DNA from: Planobispora rosea
GTDB lineage: Bacteria; Actinomycetota; Actinomycetes; Streptosporangiales; Streptosporangiaceae
Direction of reading: 5' to 3'
Assembly (NCBI RefSeq): GCF_014648175.1
Contig: NZ_BMQP01000016.1
Location: 105,592-169,591 of the forward strand
DNA length: 64,000 nucleotides
The translations under genes and the position numbers were made by a program. This document shows positions 30,206 to 39,478 of this stretch, in pieces. Numbering within the stretch: the first letter of the stretch is position 1; the number at the start of each line of letters is the position of its first letter. The notes below the pieces were generated by a model. That model was not told the origin of the DNA. It made no database searches and saw nothing but the letters and a program-made list of their open reading frames with translations.

Positions 30206-30805
30206 ATGTACGAGGGGGTCGTCCAGAACCTGATCGACGAGCTCGGCATGTTGCCGGGTGTCGGTCCCAAGAGCGCGCAGCGGATCGCGTTCCACCTGCT
30301 GGCCGCGGAGCCGACCGACGTCAAGCGGCTCGCGCACGCGCTGCTGGAGGTCAAGGAGAAGGTCCGCTTCTGCCGCGTCTGCGGGAACGTGGCGGCGGAG
30401 GAGGAGTGCCGGATCTGCCGCGACACCCGGCGCGATCCCCATGTGATCTGCGTCGTGGAGGAGTCCAAGGACGTCGTCGCGATCGAGAAGACCCGCGAGT
30501 TCCGTGGCCGTTACCACGTGCTCGGCGGGGCGATCAGCCCGATCGACGGCGTCGGCCCCGATGACCTGCGCATCCGGGAGCTGATGACGCGCCTGGCCGA
30601 CGGCCAGGTGACGGAGCTGATCCTCGCCACCGACCCCAACCTGGAGGGGGAGGCGACGGCGACCTATCTGGCCCGTCTGGTGAAGCCGATGGGTTTGAAA
30701 GTCACACGACTGGCCAGCGGTCTACCGGTGGGCGGTGACCTCGAATACGCCGACGAGGTGACCCTGGGCCGCGCGTTCGAAGGACGGAGGCTGCTGGATG
30801 TCTGA
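30206..30805 (+). CDS. recR: recombination mediator RecR
   Basis: This 199-aa protein has the N-terminal helix-hairpin-helix ([17 protein letters not shown]), a four-cysteine zinc finger ([17 protein letters not shown]) and a Toprim domain ([16 protein letters not shown], then [19 protein letters not shown]). A C-terminal Walker-B-like end follows. It loads RecA on gapped DNA with RecF/RecO. It starts 4 bp after ybaB and overlaps the next gene by 8 bp, so the three are one transcript. Confidence 0.97.
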   Translation: MYEGVVQNLIDELGMLPGVGPKSAQRIAFHLLAAEPTDVKRLAHALLEVKEKVRFCRVCGNVAAEEECRICRDTRRDPHVICVVEESKDVVAIEKTREFRGRYHVLGGAISPIDGVGPDDLRIRELMTRLADGQVTELILATDPNLEGEATATYLARLVKPMGLKVTRLASGLPVGGDLEYADEVTLGRAFEGRRLLDV

Positions 30806-31328
30806 TGAGTGGAGCGCGTTCGCCGACCGCATCGCGGTGCATGCGCAGAACTACCTGGACGGTCTGTCCCGGTTGGCCGGAGGCGAGGGCGGCAACGCCG
30901 TCCTGCCGCTGCTGCTGGTGGAGGTGGCGCAGGTCAGCTCGGCCGGTGCGCAGCTCGGCGCGAGCCAGGACGTGATCCTGTCCGGCAACTGGGAGCCGCA
31001 TCTGAGCGAGGACCCCGACGTCGACCCGCTCCGTACGGCCCTCGCCGAGCGGCTGAGCCCGGTGGACGACTACGCGGAGGTCTTCGACCCCTACAAGGAC
31101 ACCGCCGTCACTCCGTACCGCCTCTCGGACGACCTCACCGCGGTGGCCGCCGACCTGATCCACGGTCTGCGGCACTACCAGGCGGGCCGTCCGCTGGAGG
31201 CTCTCTGGTGGTGGCAGTACTCCTACTTCAACACCTGGGGAAACCACGCGGGAGCGGCGATGCGGGCGCTTCAGGCGCTCGTCGCCCACACCCGTCTGGA
31301 CGTGGCCGAAGAGCGCACGACGGTGTGA
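30798..31328 (+). CDS. DUF5063-family protein
   Basis: This 176-aa acidic soluble protein has [19 protein letters not shown] at the start. [35 protein letters not shown] and [22 protein letters not shown] are the recognisable conserved stretches of an actinobacterial DUF5063-type protein next to recR. It is probably helical. Function unknown. The ATG lies 8 bp inside recR, indicating translational coupling. Confidence 0.75.
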   Translation: MSDEWSAFADRIAVHAQNYLDGLSRLAGGEGGNAVLPLLLVEVAQVSSAGAQLGASQDVILSGNWEPHLSEDPDVDPLRTALAERLSPVDDYAEVFDPYKDTAVTPYRLSDDLTAVAADLIHGLRHYQAGRPLEALWWWQYSYFNTWGNHAGAAMRALQALVAHTRLDVAEERTTV

Positions 31329-31419
31329 TCGTCCACATAGTGGTCTAAACCAGAGGGAACATATCGGTGCGCCAGTAGACTGAGAGCTCCACAGCCCTAG
31401 ATTGCTTCGGAGACATCTC

Positions 31420-32694
31420 GTGGCGCTCGTTGTTCAGAAGTACGGTGGTTCGTCCGTCGCCGACGCGACCAGCATCAAGCGGGTCGCCCAGCGGATCGTC
31501 GCGACGAAAAAAGCCGGCAACGACGTCGTGGTGGTCGTCTCCGCGATGGGCGACACCACCGACGAGCTCCTCGACCTCGCCCAGCAGGTCTCGCCGCTGC
31601 CCCCGGGCCGCGAGCTCGACATGCTGCTGACCGCGGGCGAGCGCATCTCGATGGCGCTGCTGGCGATGGCGATCGCGAACCTGGGTCACGAGGCCCGCTC
31701 GTTCACCGGCTCCCAGGCCGGTGTCATCACCGACTCCACCCATGGCAAGGCGCGGATCATCGACGTCACGCCCGGGCGGATCCGGGAGGCGCTCGACGAG
31801 GGCCAGATCGCGATCGTGGCCGGGTTCCAGGGTGTCTCGCAGAACACCAAGGACATCACCACGCTGGGCCGGGGCGGTTCGGACACCACGGCGGTCGCGC
31901 TGGCCGCCGCCCTGGAAGCCGACGTGTGTGAGATCTACACCGACGTGGACGGCGTCTTCACCGCGGACCCGCGCATCGTGCCGGCCGCCCGCAAGATCCC
32001 CAGGATCTCCTACGAGGAGATGATGGAGATGGCGGCGTGCGGCGCGAAGATCCTGCACCTGCGCTGCGTCGAGTACGCCCGCCGGTTCAACCTGCCGATC
32101 CACGTCAGAAGCTCGTTCAGCACCAAGGAAGGCACGTGGGTCGTCGCAGACCCCGACAGTGAGGGAACAGAGATGGAGCAGCCGATCATCTCCGGCGTCG
32201 CGCACGACCGGAGCGAGGCCAAGGTCACCGTCGTCGGGGTGCCCGACAAGGTCGGCGAGGCTGCGACGATCTTCAAAACGCTGGCGGACGCCGAGATCAA
32301 TATCGACATGATCGTGCAGAACGTGTCGGCGGCGGCGACCGGCCGGACGGACATCTCCTTCACCCTTCCCACGAGCGACGGCCCTGCGGCCCTGTCCGCG
32401 CTGAAGAAGGTCCAGGACCGCATCGGCTTCGAGTCGCTGCAGTTCGACGACCAGATCGGGAAGGTGTCCCTGATCGGTGCGGGCATGCGCTCGCACCCCG
32501 GCGTCACCGCCACCTTCTTCGCCGCCCTCGCCGACGCGGGGGTGAACATCGAGATGATCTCCACCTCGGAGATCCGCATCTCGGTGATCGTCGGGCAGGA
32601 CGAGGTGGACGCGGCCGTCGGTGCCGCGCACCGCGCGTTCGACCTCGACGCGGACCAGGTTGAGGCTGTTGTCTACGGAGGTACCGGGCGATGA
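31420..32694 (+). CDS. lysC: aspartate kinase (alpha/beta from one gene)
   Basis: This 424-aa enzyme phosphorylates aspartate, the first step to lysine, threonine, methionine and diaminopimelate. It has the KYGGSSV nucleotide-binding start, the [15 protein letters not shown] motif and two C-terminal ACT domains ([17 protein letters not shown] and [18 protein letters not shown]) for feedback control. The start GTG 31420 gives [10 protein letters not shown]. An in-frame ATG at 32173 preceded by GAGGGA would produce the separate beta subunit (ACT domains) known from actinobacterial aspartokinases. asd overlaps the stop. Confidence 0.96.
   Translation: MALVVQKYGGSSVADATSIKRVAQRIVATKKAGNDVVVVVSAMGDTTDELLDLAQQVSPLPPGRELDMLLTAGERISMALLAMAIANLGHEARSFTGSQAGVITDSTHGKARIIDVTPGRIREALDEGQIAIVAGFQGVSQNTKDITTLGRGGSDTTAVALAAALEADVCEIYTDVDGVFTADPRIVPAARKIPRISYEEMMEMAACGAKILHLRCVEYARRFNLPIHVRSSFSTKEGTWVVADPDSEGTEMEQPIISGVAHDRSEAKVTVVGVPDKVGEAATIFKTLADAEINIDMIVQNVSAAATGRTDISFTLPTSDGPAALSALKKVQDRIGFESLQFDDQIGKVSLIGAGMRSHPGVTATFFAALADAGVNIEMISTSEIRISVIVGQDEVDAAVGAAHRAFDLDADQVEAVVYGGTGR
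32173..32694 (+). CDS. internal reading for aspartokinase beta subunit
   Basis: ATG 32173 ([12 protein letters not shown]), in frame with lysC and 6 nt after GAGGGA, would give a 173-aa protein of the two ACT domains only. Gram-positive and corynebacterial aspartokinases are alpha2beta2, with the beta chain made this way. The site matches, but expression here is inferred. Confidence 0.7.
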   Translation: MEQPIISGVAHDRSEAKVTVVGVPDKVGEAATIFKTLADAEINIDMIVQNVSAAATGRTDISFTLPTSDGPAALSALKKVQDRIGFESLQFDDQIGKVSLIGAGMRSHPGVTATFFAALADAGVNIEMISTSEIRISVIVGQDEVDAAVGAAHRAFDLDADQVEAVVYGGTGR

Positions 32695-33764
32695 GCGCTC
32701 GCAAGCCCACTCTTGCTCTTATCGGCGCGACCGGTGCCGTCGGCACCGTCATGCGCGACATCATCTCCAGCCGTGAGGACGTCTACGGCGAGATCAAGCT
32801 CGTCGCCTCCGCCCGTTCCGCGGGCAAGGTCCTGCGGGTCCGCGGCGAGGACGTGGTCGTCCAGGAGCTGACCCCCGAGGTCTTCGACGGCGTCGACATC
32901 GCGATCTTCGACGTGCCCGACGAGGTCTCCGCGACCTGGGTGCCGATCGCCGCCGAGCGCGGCGCGGTCGTCATCGACAAGTCCGGCACCTTCCGGATGG
33001 ACCCGGACGTGCCGCTGGTCGTGCCGGAGGTCAACCCCGAGGCCGCGCGCAACCGGCCGCGGAACATCATCTCCACCCCGAACTGCACCACGCTGTCGAT
33101 GATGGCCGCAATGGGCGCGCTGCACGAGCAGTACGGCCTGCGCGAGCTGGTGGTCGCCTCCTACCAGGCGGCCTCCGGCGCGGGCGTGGCCGGTTCGGCC
33201 CGCCTCTACGACGAGGTCGAGGCGCTCGCGGGCGACCGTACGGCGGGGCAGACCGCCGGCGACGTGCGCAAGGCGATCCAGAACAAGCTGGGCGACGGCG
33301 AGTCGCCGTTCCCGGCCCCGCTGGCCTTCAACGTCGTGCCGTGGGCGGGCTCGCTCAAGGACGGCGGCTGGGCCTCCGAGGAGCTCAAGCTCCGCAACGA
33401 GTCCCGGAAGATCCTCGGGATCGACGACCTGAAGGTCTCGGCGACCTGCGTCCGCGTCCCGGTGATCACCACCCACTCGCTGGCCGTGCACGCGACCTTC
33501 GAGCGCGAGATCACCGTCGCCGACGCCCACCGGATCCTGGAGGCCGCCCCGACCGTGGTCGTCATGGACGACCCGGCCAACGGCGTCTTCCCGACCCCGG
33601 CAGACGTCGTGGGCACCGATCCCACCTACGTGGGCCGGATCCGCCAGGCGCTCGACTTCCCGAACACGCTCGATCTGTTCGTCTGCGGCGACAACCTGCG
33701 CAAGGGCGCGGCTCTGAACGCGGCGGAGATCGCCGAGCTGGTCGCGGCCGAGTTCGCCGGATAG
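32691..33764 (+). CDS. asd: aspartate-semialdehyde dehydrogenase
   Basis: This 357-aa NADPH-dependent enzyme makes aspartate semialdehyde from aspartyl phosphate. It has the Rossmann start [18 protein letters not shown], the active-site cysteine in [13 protein letters not shown], and [16 protein letters not shown] and [11 protein letters not shown] segments for substrate and catalytic histidine. Its ATG overlaps the lysC stop (ATGA), as is usual in actinobacteria. It is followed by a hairpin terminator. Confidence 0.96.
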   Translation: MSARKPTLALIGATGAVGTVMRDIISSREDVYGEIKLVASARSAGKVLRVRGEDVVVQELTPEVFDGVDIAIFDVPDEVSATWVPIAAERGAVVIDKSGTFRMDPDVPLVVPEVNPEAARNRPRNIISTPNCTTLSMMAAMGALHEQYGLRELVVASYQAASGAGVAGSARLYDEVEALAGDRTAGQTAGDVRKAIQNKLGDGESPFPAPLAFNVVPWAGSLKDGGWASEELKLRNESRKILGIDDLKVSATCVRVPVITTHSLAVHATFEREITVADAHRILEAAPTVVVMDDPANGVFPTPADVVGTDPTYVGRIRQALDFPNTLDLFVCGDNLRKGAALNAAEIAELVAAEFAG

Positions 33765-33786
33765 TCCTGGATCCTCATCGTCCGGA

Positions 33787-33816
33787 CGGCCATGGCGGCC
33801 ATGACCGCCATGGCCG
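33787..33816 (+). terminator. hairpin after lysC-asd
   Basis: CGGCCATGGCGG (33787-33798) pairs perfectly with CCGCCATGGCCG (33805-33816) across CCATGA. There is no T-run; strong GC stems without U tracts are usual in actinomycetes. Confidence 0.7.
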
Positions 33817-33944
33817 GATCGCCCTTCCGCCGAGAGGAGCGATGCCACCGCTGAAACCCGGCGACTCCTCCGAGGGCCCTGTTTTTACCCTGTGATGCCG
33901 ATCACCGTGCGCCGCCATGACCTGATGGGGTCAGGGGACGTACA

Positions 33945-34631
33945 GTGACGAGCGTGGCCACGTCTGCCCGGAAGAGGGTCCGGGGATCCGATCGGACCCG
34001 TGAGATCATTGTGGAGACAGCTCTGCGGTTGTTCCGCGAACGGGGCTACGAGGCCACCACGATGCGCGCCATCGCCGCCGAGGCGGGGGTCTCGGTGGGC
34101 AACGCCTACTACTACTTCTCCTCCAAGGAAGCGCTGGTCCAGGCCTACTACGACCGGGCGCAGGCCGAGCACGAGGCGGCGTGCGAGGGGTTGCTGGCCA
34201 CCGAGCGGTCCTTCGCCGGGCGCCTGGACGGGGTGCTGCGCGAGTGGGTACGGGTCTCCGAGCCGTACCACGAGTTCGCGGTGAAGTTCTTCAAGCACGC
34301 GGCCGAGCCGACCAACCCGCTCAGCCCCTTCAGCGTCGAGTCCTCGCCCGCGCGGGAGTCGTCGATCGCGATCTACCGCCGGGTCGTGGAGGGGTCGGAG
34401 GGGCGGATGGACCCGGAGTTCCGCAAGGAACTGCCCGAGCTGCTCTGGCTGCTCTCGATGGGCGTGGTGCTGTTCTGGGTGCACGACACCTCGGAGGGGT
34501 GCCGGAAGACCTACCGGCTCATCGAGCTGACCGTGCCGCTGGTGGACCGGCTGGTCGCGCTCTCGCACCTGCCGGGCCTGCGGGGCATCGCGAAGGATTT
34601 CATCGCCGGGGTCCACGAGCTGCGTTCCTGA
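33945..34631 (+). CDS. TetR-family regulator
   Basis: This 228-aa protein has an N-terminal HTH (RTREIIVETALRLFRERGYE, then MRAIAAEAGVSVGNAYYYFSSKE). A helical ligand domain without clear identity follows (FAVKFFKHAAEPTNPLSPFS). The start is GTG 33945 or GTG 33954. It lies 200 bp upstream of a same-strand F420-type oxidoreductase gene, whose promoter region carries a TetR-like palindrome at 34692-34711, so that gene is the likely target. Confidence 0.88.
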   Translation: MTSVATSARKRVRGSDRTREIIVETALRLFRERGYEATTMRAIAAEAGVSVGNAYYYFSSKEALVQAYYDRAQAEHEAACEGLLATERSFAGRLDGVLREWVRVSEPYHEFAVKFFKHAAEPTNPLSPFSVESSPARESSIAIYRRVVEGSEGRMDPEFRKELPELLWLLSMGVVLFWVHDTSEGCRKTYRLIELTVPLVDRLVALSHLPGLRGIAKDFIAGVHELRS

Positions 34632-34691
34632 GGTTCCCCGCGTTCCTGAGGTTCCCCCGGACGGGGGCCGGGAACGGGCCGTTCTCCGCAA

Positions 34692-34711
34692 CATACCGTC
34701 CGGTTGGTATG
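34692..34711. promoter_or_regulatory. TetR-type operator
   Basis: This is an inverted repeat CATACC-N2-CCGG-N2-GGTATG, a form common for TetR-family operators in actinomycetes. It lies 120 bp before the oxidoreductase start and 60 bp after the tetR stop. Confidence 0.7.
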
Positions 34712-34831
34712 GTCAGATTGTTGACGGCCCCCGGTACCGGTGCGGCAAGCTACACCAGAACGTCGTTCTAGACAGTTCCGGACAGTGGTGTTCCGGACAG
34801 TGTTCGAGCAGGAACCATGGGAGGCAGCACG

Positions 34832-35800
34832 ATGGCGACGGGCGCACGCTGGGGAATGACGGTTCCCTTCTACGACCGTTCACTGGCCGCATCGAAGGAC
34901 CTGGTCGCCGAGCTGCCCGAGCTCGGCTACACCGACATCTGGTCGGCGGAGGTCAACGGCGTCGACGGCTTCACACCGCTCGCGCTCGCCTCCGAGTGGG
35001 CTCCCGGCCTCCGCCTGGGCAGCGCGATCGTCCCGGTCTCCACCCGGGGACCCGGCCTGCTGGCCATGTCGGCCGCCACGCTCGCCGACCTCGCCCCCGA
35101 GCGGTTCGTGCTGGGCATCGGCGCCTCCTCCCCGGCCATCGTCGAGCGCTGGAACGCCGGGGAGTTCGTCAAGCCGTTCTCCAGGACCCGCGACACGCTT
35201 CGCTTCCTGAAGAAGGCGCTGGCCGGCGAGAAGGTCACCGAGAAGTACGAGACCTTCGAGGTCAAGGGCTTCAAGCTGGAGCGCGCCCCCAAGGTCGCGC
35301 CGAAGATCGTCCTGGCCGCGCTCCGCCCCCGGATGCTCCGCCTGGCCGCCGAGGAGGCCGACGGCGCGATCACCAACTGGCTCTCCCCGCAGGACGTACG
35401 GAAGGTCCGCGCGGAGATCGGCCCGGACACCGAGCTGATCGCCCGTCTCTTCGTGTGCGTCAGCGAGGACGCGGAGAAGGTCAGGGAACTCGCCCGGTGG
35501 ATGCTCGCCAGCTACCTGACCGTCCCCGTCTACGCGGCCTTCCACGACTGGCTGGGACGCGGTGAGACCCTCCGCCCGCTGCACGAGGCCTGGGCCGCCG
35601 GAGACCGCCAGGCGGCGCTCAAGGCCATCCCGGACGAGGTCGTCGACGACCTCGTCGTCCACGGCGACGCGGCGACCTGCCGCGCCCGGATCCGGGAGTA
35701 CGTCGACAACGGCCTCACCACCCCGGTGCTCGCGCCCATCCCGGGCGGCGAGATCCCCATCACGCAGGCCGTACGGGATCTGGCCCCCACCGCGGGTTGA
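34832..35800 (+). CDS. LLM-class F420-dependent oxidoreductase
   Basis: This 322-aa luciferase-like TIM-barrel protein has PFYDRSLAASKDLVAELPEL, then GYTDIWSAEVNGVDGFTPLA and RLGSAIVPVSTRGPGLLAMS. The family GIGASSPAIVERWNG-like segment binds the cofactor phosphate, followed by EADGAITNWLSPQDV. Such enzymes transfer hydride with F420H2; the substrate is unknown. The start at 34832 follows GGGAGG by 7 nt; ATG 34817 would add 5 residues. It is likely controlled by the upstream TetR protein. Confidence 0.87.
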   Translation: MATGARWGMTVPFYDRSLAASKDLVAELPELGYTDIWSAEVNGVDGFTPLALASEWAPGLRLGSAIVPVSTRGPGLLAMSAATLADLAPERFVLGIGASSPAIVERWNAGEFVKPFSRTRDTLRFLKKALAGEKVTEKYETFEVKGFKLERAPKVAPKIVLAALRPRMLRLAAEEADGAITNWLSPQDVRKVRAEIGPDTELIARLFVCVSEDAEKVRELARWMLASYLTVPVYAAFHDWLGRGETLRPLHEAWAAGDRQAALKAIPDEVVDDLVVHGDAATCRARIREYVDNGLTTPVLAPIPGGEIPITQAVRDLAPTAG

Positions 35801-36039
35801 GCGCCGCCCACGGGCACCGGACGACTCCGCGCCACGGCTCGCCGTACCGGCGCCCTCTCCGCCCCGCGGTCCGGTGGAAGGGCGTGGTGCGGCGCCGGGG
35901 CGGGCACGGGGCGCCGGGAGTCCGGCGGAAGGGTGCGGTGGGATGCCGGGGAACCCTCCGAGGGGATCACGCGTTATATCGCGAGGAGGCCGGGTAGAGG
36001 CCGCGACTGGAACGAGCGTGTTCTGCGAGGAGGTTCCCC

Positions 36040-36378
36040 ATGGCGAAGGCGGCACGTGCGGCGCAGGCCTGGAAGGCGTACAGGGAGGTGACCCGGCCGG
36101 GGACGCCGGGACTCGGGGCCCGGCTCCGGGCGATCCCCCGGCTCGTCGGTTCCGTGCTCAACGGCAGCTATCCCGGCATGGGCCGGGGCAAGCTGGCCAT
36201 GCTGGGCCTCGGCGTGCTCTACATGATCTCACCGGTGGACGTCATCCCCGAGTTCCTGATGCTCATCGGGGTGGTCGACGACTTCGGCGTCTTCCTCTGG
36301 CTGATGGGCTCACTGCTCGGTGAGAGCGGGCGCTACGTCGAGTGGGAGCGCAACCACGTCAGAGTTCTTCCATCCTGA
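36040..36378 (+). CDS. DUF1232 (YkvA) membrane protein
   Basis: This 112-aa protein has a membrane segment LAMLGLGVLYMISPVDVIPEFL, whose SPVDxIPE signature defines DUF1232. A second hydrophobic part (IGVVDDFGVFLWLMGSLL) follows. Function is not established. An AGGAGG site precedes the ATG. Its 3' end overlaps the convergent amidohydrolase gene by 20 bp. Confidence 0.85.
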   Translation: MAKAARAAQAWKAYREVTRPGTPGLGARLRAIPRLVGSVLNGSYPGMGRGKLAMLGLGVLYMISPVDVIPEFLMLIGVVDDFGVFLWLMGSLLGESGRYVEWERNHVRVLPS

Positions 36379-37555
36379 GCCAGGCGCGGGACGGGAGCGG
36401 GTGGCCGAAGAGCCTGGCGGCGTTGCCGTAGGCCACCCGGGCGATGTCGGCGGGCGGCAGCGCGCCCAGGGTGCGGGCGACGGACTGCTGGGTGTCGGGC
36501 CAGGTCGAGTCGGAGTGCGGGTAACCGCTCTCCAGCAGCACGTGCTCCAGCCCCACGGCCAGGCGCACGCCGGACAGGGCGTGGTCGTTGAGGGTGCCGA
36601 AGAAGAAGTTGCGGCGCAGCACCTCGCTGGGCTTCAGGCCGCCCTCCCAGGAGGCCTCCCCGGCGACCGGGTGGTCCAGGGCGTAGTCGGCCCGCTCGGC
36701 CAGCATCGGCAGCCAGCCCACGCCGCCCTCCACGATCAGGATCCGCAGCGCGGGGAAGCGCAGCGGCACGCCCGACCAGAGCCAGTCGGCGCAGGCGAAC
36801 ATGGCGCTGGCCGGAACGAGCGTGGTGATCGCCTCGATGGGCGTGTCGTTGGAGGGCACGGGGGTCCAGGAACCGGTCCCGGTGTGCAGGCAGACGACGG
36901 TGCCGGTCTCCTCGCAGGCCCGGAAGAACGGGTCCCAGTGGTCGCTGTGGATCGAGGGCAGGCGCAGGCGGGAGGGGAACTCGGGGAAGACCACGGCCTT
37001 GAACCCGCGGGAGGCGTTGTCCCGGATCTCCTTGGCGGCGATCTCCGGGTCGGCCAGCCAGGGGAGCTGGAGCGCGATGATCCGCTCCGGATAGGTGCCC
37101 GCCCAGACCTCGACGTGCCAGTCGTTCCAGGCGCGTAGGAGCGCCAGGCCCAGCTCCTGGTCGCGGGTCCTGGCGAAGGCCAGCCCGGCCTGCCCGGCCA
37201 GCATGCCGGGGAAGCAGAGCGCCGCCCAGACGCCGCCGCGGTCCATGTCCTCGATCCGGGCCTCGATGTCGTGACAGCCCGGCCGCATGTGCTCGAAGCG
37301 GACGGGGTCGAGTGTCCACTGCTCACGCGGCAGCCCGGCGCCGACGTCGATCCCGGCGCACGGGTAGGTGGCCCCGCCGTACCGCCAGACCTGGTGACCC
37401 GAGTCGGTCTCCACCACCTTGGGGGCGAGGTCGGCGTATTTCTCGGGGAGACGGCCCTCGAACGTGTCGGGGGGCTCGATCAGGTGATCGTCGGCAGAGA
37501 TGATCACATAGTCCCGCCGCCTGGGCTCGGGGTCGGGCAGCAGCGGCGTCGTCAC
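36359..37555 (-). CDS. amidohydrolase-family protein (amidohydrolase 2)
   Basis: This 398-aa TIM-barrel hydrolase/decarboxylase-like protein has the opening VIISADDHLIEPPDTFEGRL, with the DxH metal site. It continues with GVWAALCFPGM, GFKAVVFPEFP, VCLHTGTGSW (metal histidine), ILIVEGGVGWLP and HVLLESGYPHSDSTWPDTQ (final acid and histidine). These are the conserved parts of a large actinobacterial group whose substrates are mostly unknown. No transporter or pathway gene is adjacent, so the substrate cannot be inferred. Confidence 0.85.
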   Translation of the reverse strand: MTTPLLPDPEPRRRDYVIISADDHLIEPPDTFEGRLPEKYADLAPKVVETDSGHQVWRYGGATYPCAGIDVGAGLPREQWTLDPVRFEHMRPGCHDIEARIEDMDRGGVWAALCFPGMLAGQAGLAFARTRDQELGLALLRAWNDWHVEVWAGTYPERIIALQLPWLADPEIAAKEIRDNASRGFKAVVFPEFPSRLRLPSIHSDHWDPFFRACEETGTVVCLHTGTGSWTPVPSNDTPIEAITTLVPASAMFACADWLWSGVPLRFPALRILIVEGGVGWLPMLAERADYALDHPVAGEASWEGGLKPSEVLRRNFFFGTLNDHALSGVRLAVGLEHVLLESGYPHSDSTWPDTQQSVARTLGALPPADIARVAYGNAARLFGHPLPSRAWLRMEEL

Positions 37556-37616
37556 GCGATTAACGGTACGGTGCCCGCATCACGGCGGACAAGCCACGAG
37601 GTCTCGTGTTGATCCC

Positions 37617-37672
37617 GGATCCGCCTTGGATCCACCTTGGATCCGCCCCGGAACCGGATCCGCCCCGGAACC
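37617..37672. repeat. GGATCC-based tandem repeats
   Basis: Two 11-bp units (GGATCCGCCTT, GGATCCACCTT) are followed by two identical 17-bp units (GGATCCGCCCCGGAACC) without gaps. They fill part of the 318-bp space before the first of two paralogous membrane-protein genes; otherwise that space shows nothing recognisable. Confidence 0.85.
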
Positions 37673-37873
37673 GCCGGAGGGGGATGGTCGGCGGTTCCGA
37701 GGCTTCAGGACCCGCCGGGAGGGTGCTGCTCGTGGCGGGCCCTGACAGCCCCTCCTACCCACTAATCCCTCAACTATCAGAAACTTATGAGGAATGTAGG
37801 TTTAGCGCGGCAAGCTGGCTCTTCAGTGCCCCGCACCCGTCGCGCGGGCCGGTGTCTCGGGGAGGAAGCGGGC

Positions 37874-38638
37874 GTGCTGACGGTTGTTCCGGTGCGCAGG
37901 GAGATCCCGTACGGCGCGCGCCTCCAGACGGTCGTCCCGGTGCGGAGCGGGATCCCCTACGGCGCGCGCCTCGCCCTGCTGTTCGTCCTCGCCCTCTCGA
38001 CCGTCGTCGTCCACCTGAACCAGGCCCCGCCCCTGCGCGACGCGGAGGAGCTCATCGCCGACCTGCGGGCCGGCGGCGTCACCAAGGTCGTCTACGACCG
38101 GAGCTGGCCCGCGTACGGCACCCTGACCTGGTCGCACGGCCCCCTGTCCTGGAGTCAGGCCCGCTTCGACCAGCCCGGCGACGTCTGGGACCCGGAGACC
38201 ACCCGGCTGATCCCGCAGGCCCTGGAGCGCCGCCAGGAGGCGTTCCTGGCGCGGGTGCGGGCAGCGGCGGACCCCTCCGTCGAGATCGTGCGGATCGGGG
38301 GTTCCGCCCGGGGGCCGATGGGCCTGACGGCGGGCTCGCCGGCCTACGGGCGGTGGTGGGCGCCGTTCGCGCCGTTGGCGATGGCGGCGGAGGTGCTGGC
38401 CTGGCTGCTCATGCTCACCCGTCGGGACCACCGCTACGCCAGCCGTCCCGCCTGGTGCTGGATGTTCCTGGTCGGCGGGTCGTTCCTGTACGTGCTGCTG
38501 GAGCCGTACCCGCTCTGGCGCGGGCGGTACGAGCCGCTGCCGTGCGAGCCGCTGCCGGCCGGGCCCGGGATCGACGGGACGAAGGGGTTCGTCCTCGCCG
38601 TGACGGTCGCGTTCGGCCTGGGGATCGCCGCTTCCTGA
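37874..38638 (+). CDS. membrane protein, first of a paralogous pair
   Basis: This 254-aa protein starts at GTG 37874 (GGAGGA 9 nt upstream). The cytoplasmic N-terminus contains a 16-residue duplication (TVVPVRREIPYGARLQ / TVVPVRSGIPYGARLA), then one helix, an extracytoplasmic domain (ELIADLRAGGVTKVVYDRSW) and two C-terminal helices ending at LLEPYPLWRGRYEPLP. It shares layout and motifs with the next gene (TYW/YDR, LLEP.P.W.G). A longer reading from 37787 is possible. Function unknown. Confidence 0.65.
   Translation: MLTVVPVRREIPYGARLQTVVPVRSGIPYGARLALLFVLALSTVVVHLNQAPPLRDAEELIADLRAGGVTKVVYDRSWPAYGTLTWSHGPLSWSQARFDQPGDVWDPETTRLIPQALERRQEAFLARVRAAADPSVEIVRIGGSARGPMGLTAGSPAYGRWWAPFAPLAMAAEVLAWLLMLTRRDHRYASRPAWCWMFLVGGSFLYVLLEPYPLWRGRYEPLPCEPLPAGPGIDGTKGFVLAVTVAFGLGIAAS
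37880..37975. repeat. 48-bp tandem duplication in the coding sequence
   Basis: Bases 37880-37927 and 37928-37975 are near-identical and keep the frame. They double the motif TVVPVR..IPYGARL just before the first transmembrane helix. Confidence 0.85.
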
Positions 38639-38698
38639 TCTCGTGAGGTAGGAAGGAGGGGACGGGCGAGCGGTAGGTACGTCACCCCCGGAGGTCCG

Positions 38699-39394
38699 AT
38701 GGACGAGCAGCGGGTACGCGCTGTCCGGCGAGGCGTGGGGATCGCGATACGGGTCGCGCTGCTCATGGTGTTGCTCGGAGGCGCCCTCGTCGTCTCGCTG
38801 AGCTTCGCGCCGTCCAGCCGCACGCTGGAGGAGTTCCGGACGGCGATGGCCGCCGGCCGGATCGCCCAGGTCACCTACTGGCACGAGGGGGGTGACATCT
38901 CCCGCCTGGTGTGGTCGGAAGGGTCGCTGATCTGGCACGCCGCCGTAATGCCGACGGGCGAGAGCCCGGACGCCTACTCGATCAGGCAACTGCGGCGGGA
39001 CATCGGTGAGAAGTTCGTCCGGGCGGAACAGGCGGACAGGCGGACCGCGGACTCCAACTGGATCCTGCCTGACTGGCCGTTCTACGCCCCCCTGGGCGCA
39101 GGCGTCTGGGTGGTCGGCGCCGCCTGGGTGATCACATTCCTGACCATGCTCGGCTCGACACCCCGGCTGGGCAACGGGTGGGCCTGGTTCTGGCTGTTCA
39201 CCGTCGGGCAGGTCGGAGCGATCCTCTTCCTCCTGCTGGAACCCCGGCCGATCTGGTACGGAGCCGAACGGCATCCCAAGCCGCGCGGGCGGGTGAGCGG
39301 CGGATCGGGCTGCCTGCTCTCGGTCGGTCTGGGCTTCCTGTCCGCCGTCGCCGCCGTGGGGGTGGGCCAGCTCGCCGGGCTTCTCCTCGGATAG
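38699..39394 (+). CDS. membrane protein, second of a paralogous pair
   Basis: This 231-aa protein has an N-terminal helix (VGIAIRVALLMVLLGGALVVSL), an external domain (LEEFRTAMAAGRIAQVTYWH, then EGSLIWHAAVMPTG) and C-terminal helices (VWVVGAAWVITFLTML, WFWLFTVGQVGAILFLLLEPRPIWYG). The order and the LLEPRPIW motif match its upstream neighbour, so the two arose by duplication. A GGAGG site lies upstream. No family name is known to me. Confidence 0.7.
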   Translation: MDEQRVRAVRRGVGIAIRVALLMVLLGGALVVSLSFAPSSRTLEEFRTAMAAGRIAQVTYWHEGGDISRLVWSEGSLIWHAAVMPTGESPDAYSIRQLRRDIGEKFVRAEQADRRTADSNWILPDWPFYAPLGAGVWVVGAAWVITFLTMLGSTPRLGNGWAWFWLFTVGQVGAILFLLLEPRPIWYGAERHPKPRGRVSGGSGCLLSVGLGFLSAVAAVGVGQLAGLLLG

Positions 39395-39478
39395 ACCGGG
39401 CCTCTCCCCGGAACTCCACCGGACCGGGACGTCCCCGATGGTGTGCGGCCTTATGGTGCGCGGCCTTTCGGCGAGGGG

